Below, piece by piece: positions 24,261-33,609 of a DNA stretch of 64,000 nucleotides. The stretch is from Amanita rubescens. Taxonomy: Eukaryota; Basidiomycota; Agaricomycetes; Agaricales; Amanitaceae. The DNA lies in the NCBI GenBank assembly GCA_015039365.1, contig WION01000158.1, positions 1-64,000 of the forward strand, in the 5' to 3' direction. A program made the translations under genes and the position numbers. Below the pieces are notes generated by a model that saw only the letters and a list, made by a program, of their open reading frames with translations, searched no databases and was not told where the DNA came from. Numbering within the stretch: the stretch's first letter is position 1; each line of letters begins with the position of its first letter.

Positions 24261-25128
24261 TCATTCGTGTATAAGCGAGCCGCCGTAACCTTCCCCACGC
24301 TTCGCAGCGAGGATACCGCGGAGGACAACCAAAAATATGGCAATTGTTAATATAATCCTGTCATGTAAACATGTTAGCGTCAGCAGATTAGTGCACATTA
24401 TGGACTGACCATATCATCCACGAGAATGCTTCAAGGGCGTTCAGCTGTCCGCAGAAGACGAACAGGGTTTGGGTTCTGTAGGCAGAGGTAAGTAGACGTA
24501 TAGACAACATATAGTCGAAGACACGTACCCACAATCCAGACCTCTACCACCGCCTAGCGTTGCTGTTATCGCGCTCGCCGCACTCATCCATAGTGCCCAT
24601 GTTATGAATAGGCTGATATCGTGTCAAAACAACATCAATGATAATGTGCAAAACACGGGCTCACTAGATAAGATGTGATGCCACGCTGGTCAAAGGATGT
24701 CCCACCGGTGCAACCAAGAAGAGCACCATATAGATTGGGGCAGTGACGAGCGTCCATATGGAGGTGAAAAGGATGAACCGAACACGATCGCGCTCGCCCA
24801 AATTGGTGAAGTTGTGGCGAGAATTGAAGCGAGAGACCAGAAAGGCGGCATCGGATAGCTGGATATCGGGCGAGTAAGTCAGACAAGTGCGGCGAGACCT
24901 GCTCTGGAGGGCCGTACCGTGACGATACTGAATAGAATAAGAATCGTGAAGATAACTGGCAGAAAGATTACGTTTTGAATGAAAATACGGGAAAAGCGAG
25001 CGTACTAGGATGGCCATATCTGAATGTAGCGTTGAGCGACATGTTGGAAGGATGAAAAAGGTATCTGAGCACTCGAGGTAGTGGAGAACAAAAAGTACCC
25101 TAAAATTCAACTCGACGTCATTCCGCAT
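24261..25128 (-). CDS. MARVEL-like four-helix membrane protein, 185 aa
   Basis: Six exons join in phase: 25128-25099, 25004-24918, 24858-24665, 24612-24529, 24475-24410, 24357-24261, with GT-AG introns of 46-94 nt. Total coding length is 558 nt. Four hydrophobic segments are visible: NVIFLPVIFTILILFSIV, FILFTSIWTLVTAPIYMVLF, LFITWALWMSAASAITATL and WIILTIAIFLVVLRGIL. Between helices 3 and 4 is CGQLNALEAFSWMIW, characteristic of fungal MARVEL-type proteins of plasma membrane or secretory vesicles. The short first exon encodes MRNDVELNFR. Its ATG lies 7 bp after the stop codon of the HisRS gene on the same strand. The start exon is the least certain part; an in-frame TAG precedes exon 2, so an upstream exon is needed. 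Confidence 0.8.
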
Positions 25129-25135
25129 CACGTGA

Positions 25136-27420
25136 TCACCACCGCCCTTGCTCCCATTCCCCGTATGTCCGTGTAGCCCGAATCCACTCCACCAGCTCGC
25201 TTCTCTTCACTTTCACACCCGTATCTGTACTCATAACCTTTTCCTTCTTTCCATCTACCAGCTGCCATTTCTGTTCTTTGACAGTAACCAACCCACTCTT
25301 AAGCTCATCACCTCCTAAAATAATTGCAAATGGAACTTCGTCTCGCTCTCCGGCGTCAAATTGATGCCCGATTTTTGGCTTAGCCTTGGCCAAAAAGTCC
25401 GTCTGCGTAGGAGGTGAGTTATATAAACGTAGACCCAAGAGTATCTGCCTGCCTGGATGCCTGCTTCTCTAAGCTCCTTCACGAGATCAATACGCTCCTT
25501 CAGCAGCCCTTCTCCAGCAGCTAAGACAAATGCCATGGTGTTCTTGCTCCGCATCCCTTTCTCGATCCATTTGGGCCACACCAGAGCGAAAATCCTGTCC
25601 ATTCCAATACTCACGCCAACGCATGGCAGCTGGGCCGCTTTTCCCTTCTTGCCGGATGATTCGCCAGCTGCGGCTGATGTAAACATGCCAACGAGATTGT
25701 CGTACCGACCTCCTGCGGCGATGGAGCCAACGCCCACAGTGGACTCATCGACCTCGTCTTCGCCATCTGGACCGACTTTCTTGGGCTTTGTGGCACCATC
25801 GATTAGTGCAGATGCGTTTGCTTGGAAAGCAGGTGGAGCGGACGCTTCCACGACCGCTTCGTAGATAATACCAGTGTAGTAATCTAGACCGCGAGCTAAT
25901 GACAAGTCAAATGATATCTATACACGGGATCAGGATAGCGCGCAAAATTTAAGCAGTGAACTCACTCTATTCATGACTTGATATGAATCTAAGAGCTTGA
26001 ATAAGAGTTCCATGTCGGCAAGACCTTGCTTGGCGCTGGTATTTGCAGTGAGCGTGGTATCAGTCAATAGCCGAGCTAAAAGTTCCTCTCTGCCTAGAAC
26101 CACTTTTAAGAATCAGAACAAGATACGGAAGGCTAACACTTACCTTTGTGCTTGACATACTCTCCAATCTTGTCAGCAACAGCGGGATCCAGTCCCTTTT
26201 CTTCCGTCATTTCCTTCTTAACCTCCGGCCAAGGTAACTTTAAGGAACAATAAATGAGGACAATAGTACGTCAAATCAACCGCAGCTCACCTTGTCCAGC
26301 TTATCAACTGCGGACGATATCGTTCTAATCTTCTCATGAGGCACACCGCAAACTTCGAAAATCCCATCCAAAATTTTCCGATGATTCAACTTGATAGTAA
26401 ACTCGCCCACATCAAGCTTGGTCAAAATCGTACACATCAAGCTTATCAGCTCGGCATCGGGGATCATCGGATCCCATTGTCCTGCAATATCAAAGTCCTG
26501 TCAAAAAAAAAACATCACCTTTCTTTACGTTCTAGAAAGAAGAATCAAACTCACCGCCTGCATAAACTCCCTCATCCGCCCTTTACTCATAACTGGGTTA
26601 TCCCTCCTATACACCTTCCCAATCTGCCATATCTTCCCCTGCCCTAGCCCACCCTCAATACCCGTCCCAGCGCCGTTCATCGCAAGATACCTCGCAAGGG
26701 GCACCGTGTGATCATACCTCAACGCCAACTGCTCACCCCCCTGATCCATCAGATCAAAGATCAATTTTTGATCTTCCCCGTACTTGCCAGTCAAGACGTC
26801 CTTGCGTTCGAAAACGGGCGTGTCGAGACATGCCCCGCCATAGGCGAGGAAAATGTCCCTCACCGTCTTCTCGATGTGTAACCGGCAGAACATTTCGTTT
26901 GGACCATAGTCTCTAGTTCCCTATACCCGTTGTGTTTTCAGTTGGCCCAAAATACGAACCGACTCGTGTAACCCACCTTGGCAGTTTTCAACAACAATCT
27001 CCCCGCCTCCTCCGCTTCTTTTCCTTTTTCCTTGTCTTTTCCTTTCTTCTTTGCCCGTTCCTTTCCGACTTGGCCAGTCAAAACCGCTCGAGCCTTCTTC
27101 AACTCTCCCAACTTCGCCTTCGCTCGATCAACCTCTTCAGAAGGCGCGCCAGAAAGCCTCAACTGATTGAGAACGTCATTCTGCGCGGCAATCTCTGCAT
27201 CTAACGTGTCCAGACTCGTTTCTCCCTGAGGCTGTGCTTGCGGTTCACTTTGCGACAGAGACGCCATTCCGCTGAACTTTCGATAGTGGATATAAGGTCT
27301 AAACTGGAGGATAGCGCGGCTTTTAACAGTTTGATTGCACTGCCTTGTATTGATGAGACTGATGTAGCGGTAGGATATGCGTCCAAGTTTGGAATGAGAA
27401 GTGTGCAACCGTTTGATCAT
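25136..27420 (-). CDS. HTS1: Histidyl-tRNA synthetase, dual start (mitochondrial/cytosolic)
   Basis: The enzyme charges tRNA-His with histidine. Seven exons join in phase: 27420-26977, 26920-26555, 26497-26291, 26237-26144, 26093-25966, 25917-25453, 25402-25136, giving 656 aa from the first ATG. Visible HisRS motifs are [25 protein letters not shown], motif 2 [16 protein letters not shown], the histidine A motif [19 protein letters not shown] and motif 3 [13 protein letters not shown]. Residues 1-51 are rich in Arg, Ser and Tyr with no acidic residues (a mitochondrial presequence). A second in-frame ATG at 27267 starts a 605-aa form with an acidic N-terminus and a WHEP-like helical region ([15 protein letters not shown]). 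Yeast HTS1 makes both enzymes this way. Intron 6 is GC-AG. All key motifs are intact, so this is the functional gene; fragments of it or a paralogue recur at 10.5, 15.1, 18.6 and 55.2 kb. Confidence 0.95.
25403..25452 (-). other. GC-AG intron in HisRS
   Basis: Read on the minus strand, ATCCAG is followed by GCAGGCAG and the intron ends CTACGCAG before ACGGAC. Removing these 50 nt joins REAGIQ to [10 protein letters not shown], the conserved order in HisRS. A GT donor with the correct frame and normal length is not available; the only GT nearby would give a 32-nt intron and six extra residues. Confidence 0.75.
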
Positions 27421-27470
27421 GGACGCATTTTATTTTTGATTTTCCGAACTGTGAGACTCGATCGCTGTTA

Positions 27471-27497
27471 AGATAAGATAAGATACGATAAGATAAG
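27471..27497. promoter_or_regulatory. GATAAG repeat upstream of HisRS
   Basis: Four to five overlapping AGATAAG/CGATAAG motifs lie 50-80 bp upstream of the first HisRS ATG (as GATAAG on the plus strand). Fungal GATA factors bind GATA cores, so this could be a binding cluster, or it could be a plain microsatellite. Confidence 0.35.
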
Positions 27498-27657
27498 TGA
27501 ACAATGTTCGATTGCACGTAACGGTGGCAAGGTTCACAACAAGATGTATAAAAGCATTAAGTAAAACTACTACTGAAGATGAAGAGAACAGTAACAAGGT
27601 AACCATGTTTACGTTGACTCATATGTGCTCTGTAGCTAGAGTGAATAATAAATCATT

Positions 27658-27972
27658 CTAATGTGACCGTCTAGGAGGGTCACCAAATCGCCTAGGAGGG
27701 TAACCGCCGTCGGCGGAAAAGCCATGGGTGCAAAATGGCTGCGCACAGTTATTTGGTCTAGTCGTGTCATGAAAATGGCCTCTCTGGTGTGCCGGGGGAA
27801 GCATTTGGGCCATCAGTATGACTGACCATATCAGGCAAAATTCAGTTAAACATATATTTTCATTGCGGTACATAGTGACCCAGCATGATCTAGCGTGACC
27901 CACCGGGATCCGGCGTGAATCGGCGTGATCGAGAGTGATCCTGCGTGAACTGAAGTGAACATTTTTTCGCAT
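27658..27972 (-). pseudogene. Relic of the GHFHD/FCTHG secreted-protein family
   Basis: The minus-strand frame reads RGHFHDTTRPNNCAQPFCTH then GGYPPRR, which matches the central part of the protein at 50367-50996 (LGHFHDGVRPSNCERGFCTH, GGHPPRD). The N-terminal signal peptide and FVGYHG repeats are not in frame here. The region downstream (27890-27957) has the same kind of GTGATC/CGGCGTGA short repeats that lie next to the intact gene. Confidence 0.6.
27819..27890. repeat. Dispersed repeat shared with 63937-64000
   Basis: The segment around CCATATCAGGCAAAATTCAG, then TTTTCATTGCGGTACAT and GTGACCCAGCAT, recurs at the right edge of the window with about 85-90% identity by eye. On the minus strand both give YRNE/HRNE..CLTEFCLIW-type frames. 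Confidence 0.7.
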
Positions 27973-28420
27973 GATTAACCAGAAAGAAAACCCCGCAGGT
28001 CATTTCCACCATGCCCAACTCGTGCACGCTGGTCCACTCCGGCGCTATGCATACCGAGAAATAGTTGTACATGCGCATGCCTTGCAGGCCAGCTTCCGAC
28101 TCTAGCATAACTTAATCTGTAGACTGTGCATCAGGCAACGTAACAACACCCGGCCCAAAATCCGCGGCCCGCGACCGCAGCAGGTACAACGTCTAGCGCT
28201 GGTAATGATGCTAAAGAGCCGCTGATGAAGGCCGCTGGGGGTGATGTCGAAGTGACTCAGTGATAGCAGGCCGAAGTTGCCCAGGTAAATCAGAGGACCC
28301 TTTGTACTAGTACTAGTACCACCGGCAATTGACTCAGAAACAGAGTTATATTAAAAACTAAACATGTACAACGATAAAACGATGCTAGAAAGAAGCTCAG
28401 CATTGTACCGTCGCGTGGAG

Positions 28421-28656
28421 GTGCAGAGACGAGGGCGAGAGAAGCCGAATGGCGTTGGACCCTCAACGTCGTGTGGGGTCCATGGGGTGTGGAGACGAGT
28501 GTGTGTTAGGAGCGGACTGGCATTGGATGTGTTCACCATCTTGTGGGGTCCATGAGGTGTGGAGACGCGGGTGTGAGAACCAGAAAGGTGTTGGACGCGC
28601 CCAGCGTCATGCTGGGTTCACAAGGTGCGAAGACAAGGATGTGAGAAGCGGAACTA
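28421..28656. repeat. Minisatellite, 66-70 bp unit, ~3.5 copies
   Basis: Units start at 28421, 28487, 28557 and 28625, each opening GTG(C/T)(A/G)GAGACGNGNGTG or close to it and ending near GTGGGGTCCATG(A/G)G. Divergence between units is 15-30%. Confidence 0.75.
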
Positions 28657-28659
28657 GTA

Positions 28660-30160
28660 CGAAAAACTGAATATATGCAACTTACATGAGCATAACTTAG
28701 CTCAGTTCAGTGTGTTGCTGCTAACACTGAACTCTGGACATGCGCAGTGCGAACAGTTGCTAGAGGCGGAGGATTAGGATGTGAGCTGACACATTATGCG
28801 CATATAGTAGCACGTACCTCATCAGCGATGGTCTGAATCTACCTTTGCAGATGTAGATTGGGTTGACATTATGCGCATATAGTAGTCGGCTCGTACCTCG
28901 TCAGCGATGATCCGGCGCTCTTGGGCCCAGTCAGGGCAAGTGGACGTTGAAGATCCCGATTCCCGGTCAGCCACATCAGACCGGAGAAGGGCCAGGGGCA
29001 GCAATGCAGCGTGGTCAATTTCATACAACAAGTAGAATCTGCGTCCATCTTCCGTTAGAAATGCAGAGGAAAAAGTATAAGTATGGGGGACATACCTGTA
29101 GCGCGGTCTTTCCAGATAGAGAGAGATAACTACGCCGCTGTGTAACAATTCGTGCAAAGGATAAGATAAACGTTAACGCTTTCGTCGAATTAGTTCAAGA
29201 TACCTCTGGAACTGGAAATTAATCCCTTGCTTGTCCCCGAGAAGGAAGGGCGGCCCCCCAAACATTTTCTTGTGGTAAACCCTTACGCCCAGTGCGTTCA
29301 TCAACGACTTCTTTGACCTCTTGCTATGTGCGATCTCAGAGCTGGATAGGGAGGGGGACGTGGGTTGCTGCCATGCCAGGTGCGTTTGTAACAATTCAAT
29401 TCGAACGCCCTTTCACCCTAGTAGCGAACTGGATTCGAGATAATCTCAAACGAACGGGGAACATGATGGGGTTGGTTTTGCTAAAAGCTGCGTTCACCAG
29501 CGACTATGTCTTTGCCACTAAATGTTGAGAAGGTAAAGCGAGGAATGTAGTATTCTGGATAGGAAATGTGTTCAACAAATTGGCAGCGGTCGTTGTTTCT
29601 TCCACACGTGCTTCCACCGACGCCCGTTAACAGCGTTTGATCCATGAAACATGAAGTAGTGGATTCGGCAACTGGGAGGTGTGAGAACAAGGAACCCCTA
29701 ATTATAGTCCAGCAGAGACGGCCGGGGAGATGAGGGCCGGGGAGCACATTTCTTGCACCTAAAAGGAACATTCATTTTTGTATCCATGGCGAATTTTTTG
29801 TGTCTGCGCTTTTGGATATTCGACGACCCCGTTTATCTTGCCAGCGGATCTTCATACGCTATCTTTACCACCCTTTTTTTCGCTGATATATCCCGTTCGT
29901 CATCGCCACCTAAGTGATCCGTTCCTACCATCAAGCGGATCACATAATCCCCTAATGTATCAGCGATAAGAAACATTTATTCCCAAGAGGCAATTCTGAA
30001 TGAAATATGGATTAGATTGTGTCGTCGACAAGCAGGGAATCGGGGTCACTAAATTGTTGATCATGTAGACTCGGGGACGGAACACATATCCCCGCATTTA
30101 TTTAAGCTGATATAGACATTTTGAAGAGTAAAGAAACAAGTTTGTAACGGAAACAGCCAA
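28660..30160. other. No supported gene; one direct repeat
   Basis: A direct repeat of about 45 bp (ACATTATGCGCATATAGTAG, then CGTACCTCNTCAGCGATG) lies at about 28791-28838 and 28866-28911. Minus-strand frames at 28822-29157 (RRFYLLYEIDHAALLPLALL) might be exon remnants of a lost gene, but I find no consistent splice chain or family. Confidence 0.4.
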
Positions 30161-30164
30161 AAAA

Positions 30165-32241
30165 TCAGTCTTCAAGATACATGGGTACGGTTGCTGCGCG
30201 GCCAAAAAAACGGAAGAAGGACTGGGTGTAGAAATGTGCTACGGCTTCCTCGTAGACCATCCCTTCAACCACTGGAGCATCTTCTGTCAGCACCTCCAAG
30301 CGGCCAATCGGATGAACCTCATAACCATCCCATTCTTTCATGACCGCCCGCAACGCATTGAGATACGGTATTCGATCTCGAATTGTTGGTGACGCCAAAC
30401 CGCGCCGGGCATGTTGACGGTCGACGAATGCGAGATGACGAGGATCGGCCGGGCCAAATGGAAAGCAAGCCATGATTAACCGTTGGCGAGACAGAGGAGA
30501 TAGCAACTGCATATTGTAGGCAGTATTCTCCAGTCCCCGAGCGGCTAGTGCCTTCTTGTCCAACATGACCAAATCAAATCTGAAAGACATTTCTGCAAGT
30601 TCCCATAACACCCCCTGCGCGTCACGTATCGAATATTCGCCGACTTCCACCTCGTGAATCTTGGACAATCCCACTCCCAAATCCAAAGCATCTTGAGACA
30701 AGAGATCGGTTATGGAGGCGCGCACAGACCCTCTCTTCGTTTTGTCATTGGGTTCACGTCCTGCGAGGAGGATGCGCCACTGTTCGTTGGATAACAGGGA
30801 TACGCTACCCAGGTCGGAGCTCATGCGATTGACAACGACAGGTTGCAAAATTTCCCAAACGGTCAGAAACTTGTTGCGTCGACGAGCATTATCACCGGAA
30901 CAGAAAATGCCCGGTTCGGGGAATGCATATTTCCCGTCATTGGAGCTTAACTTTTCAAGAGAGTAAAGACATTGACGCCTTTGGTCTACCGCGCGCAATG
31001 CGGCTCTCCATGAATCTAGGCAAGGAGGCATGTAGAGGCTATTTACGAGGTCGAATTTGTCTCGCCCACCAGTATTCCCACCCGACGGTTTCTTATCTGA
31101 TTGTAGAAGTCAGTTTACGTACATCATGATTAAAAATCCAACATACATGGTTGAAAGGAAGTAGTGTGGTTGCGAGTAGAGCCCTCTCGCGATCGACCAG
31201 CCTGGGAAATCATCTGAGAGAAATTATGAGGGGATATGCCTCTTGGTAGTACTCCACAGAACGGGTCCGCGTAACCCATGAACTTGAGCGAGTAATTACA
31301 GATAGTCATATACCGATTGTCGTTGGAATCGCCCTGGTAGATGCGAGGAGCATATGTGGGATGATCTTCGACCACCAACATATCTTGAGGCTTGACAATT
31401 GTACCGATAGAGAGGATGTTTTCCTTATCAAATGTACGTACTTCGCGTACGACCCAGTATGGTATCCCCGCCGAGAAGAGTCGTTGAGCACTATTAGCCG
31501 TATGAACAAAACAACCAACGACGTCCGCAATCTGGGTTTCAGGAGGAGCCCGGCCTTCCATGGATGGAAGATATTTATCCACGTACTCCATCAGAGCATA
31601 TAACTCCAACCATAATCGCTGCGCCAGTCGTAGACAGATCACTGCCCCTCGGTAGCCCACCGGAACCGCACGCAACCTAGATAAGGCACGCTCCAGATTT
31701 GTTGATAATGCTACAACCTCTGGATGTGAATCCAGCGTTTTGTTATTCGCACGGCGGCGAGCCAACTCCTCCAATAGCCAATTATTGCTCTTGCGTAATG
31801 CCTCAAGCAATGATCCGGACCATTTGCCTAACCCAATAATATCATTCTGAATTCGTTCAAAGTCATGTATCTGAGGATTTTCCCAGATGACAGAATGTGG
31901 ATTGCCCTGCTTCTTTTTGGGTATGCAGCACAAATGCGGAAACCTACGTGAAAATGGCTGCGGCCATTGCGTATGGTCGTCTGGTCCAAAGCGGCCATCG
32001 AAGCGTACGTAAACGTTGCATCAGGTACCAGGAGGCAACGCTATGTAATCGCAGTTAGGTGACAAGATGAACCATCCAGGTCGCTCAGGGTGAAGAACAG
32101 CAACACGACCGTTGAATGCCCCTAATGGTTCTAAAAAACATTTAGCAGAGAATACATGAACGTCGATTCGAAAGGCATACTGTTGGTATTGCGATTACGA
32201 AGAAGGTCCTGCTCGATGTTTGACGCGCTTGTTCGATCCAT
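30165..32241 (-). pseudogene. Uncharacterised fungal protein gene with one in-frame TGA
   Basis: Three exons join in phase: 32241-32181 (MDRTSASNIEQDLLRNRNTN), 32130-31147 and 31096-30165, with GT-AG introns of 50 nt each. The protein would be about 650 aa, has no signal or membrane segment, and shows conserved-looking blocks (LHPERPGWFILSP, VYVRFDGRFGPDDHTQWPQP, FVHTANSAQRLFSAGIPYWV, and FFRFFGRAATVPMYLED at the end). I recognise the style of a lineage-expanded Agaricomycete family without known function. One TGA (32021-32023) interrupts exon 2, probably a former Trp codon. Everything else is open, so it is either a very young pseudogene or the TGA is hidden by an intron I cannot place. Its start lies about 115 bp from the first subterminal repeat of the integrase element. 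Confidence 0.6.
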
Positions 32242-32355
32242 ACCTACAAATTCAATACTCAGATGCATGTAAAATGAACGAGGATCATGATACCTTTTTA
32301 TCACGGGTCAGACAGTCCTCCCTGAATTTAATGTCCGTTTGCTTCGTGAATGCGA

Positions 32356-32475
32356 GGGTGACACGAGGTCTAACACTCCGGAGTAACCAAATGTCTAGCC
32401 CCGAAAGTCGGTTTAAGCAAATTTGGGCGGGCAACTCGAGGTCTAACCCACGGGAGTGACAATTGTCTAGCTCAA
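32356..32475 (+). repeat. Subterminal repeats R1 and R2 (left side of integrase element)
   Basis: R1 (32356-32400) reads GGGTGACACGAGGTCTAAC then GGAGTAACCAAATGTCTAG. R2 (32430-32475) reads GGCAACTCGAGGTCTAACCC then GGGAGTGACAATTGTCTAG and CTCAA. The same ~46-bp motif is found inverted at 45.9-46.3 kb and direct at 44.9-45.5 kb. Confidence 0.8.
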
Positions 32476-33107
32476 TACTGAGAGGTTCCAATAACAGCAG
32501 CAGGATCTAGAGTTGGGAGAGCGAGAGCGAGAGAGACGAGCCCTGAAGCCCAATTTGAAATAATGAACTTCGCGTAATGCTCCAGCTGAACCAAATATAT
32601 GCAAAGCATGCAATGACATGTGATTCCGTTGCTGAGACGTTCTTTTACAACATATCTACCGCCTATCTTTGTGAGAATGAAAGTTCTAGGGAATCTACTA
32701 TATAATGATTTTGTTCAACTGTTTGTGTCAGTCGCAATTACGTTCTCTCAGACATAATCCATAGTATGTACTAGCTTTATCTAATGGAAATGTGAGCAGC
32801 ACGTTTGGCGAAACAAAATATTGATGGCTGGTACCTTCATCTATCCTTGACGTTGCTGGACTAAGGTACGACATAGCTCCAACCCTCTATTCCAGATGAG
32901 CATGCGTTCCGGCATGCTTCGAAAGTGGTTTGTGCCAAACTCATGCGCAATGGTTGCGTCAAGCCATTCTTTCTCTTCCGCGGAAAGAGAGCAACCTGGA
33001 GGCTCGCAGGTTACCTCGTGAAGCTCGCCGGGGCGATTATCAATTTGAAAAGGCCCCTGATCTTGACCGCCTTGTGCCAAATCACGGGCAACTTCATCTT
33101 CGAGATC

Positions 33108-33112
33108 CTCCC
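33108..33112. repeat. Target-site duplication CTCCC (left)
   Basis: CTCCC directly precedes the TG of the left LTR and is repeated at 40950-40954 directly after the CA of the right LTR. Confidence 0.95.
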
Positions 33113-33598
33113 TGACGAAGATACGCCCAGCAGCGCAGCGTCTAAGTGTTAAAGTGAATACTTACTTAGAGTGGAGTGTAGAGTGGCGGTGACGACCTCA
33201 AACGATAACTCACTATCCTATGGATATAGGATGTGGTGGTAAGAGGAGAAGGAAGGTTCTTATTTGTACCTACATACAGGTAGTCTTATATACTACCAGT
33301 ATCCTAATAAGTACAATGTATAGTAAATAGAGGAAGAGCTGTGCATGACGTATGTTATGACGTCTAGCGCAGCTATGACGCGTCTACCGCAGTAATGGGA
33401 TGACGCAAGCGACTATAGGATATTCCAGTATCCTATGTATGTATATGTACATGTGTATATGTATGTGAATACATATACGCATGTATGTCCATCTAATCTG
33501 TATATCCTAATCTATAGGATAAGATATGATGTATTATCTTATATGAGATAAGATAAGATATACGTTATCTTATATGATTAGATAAGATAACTTTAACA
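33113..33598 (-). repeat. LTR (3' LTR of the element)
   Basis: 486 bp, starting TGACGAAGATACGCC and ending AACTTTAACA on the plus strand. It matches 40464-40949 base for base as far as I can read. Its inner half is rich in GATAAGATA/TATCTTAT palindromes and TGTATATG/CATATACG alternation. Confidence 0.95.
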
Positions 33599-33609
33599 CA
33601 CCCCCTCGC
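33599..33609 (-). other. Polypurine tract
   Basis: On the minus strand GCGAGGGGGTG directly precedes the TGTTAAAG that opens the 3' LTR. This fits plus-strand priming and fixes the element's orientation. Confidence 0.75.

Noticed and set aside
28421..28656. CRISPR-like array
   Set aside because: Eukaryotic context, units adjacent without distinct spacers, and divergence along the whole unit.
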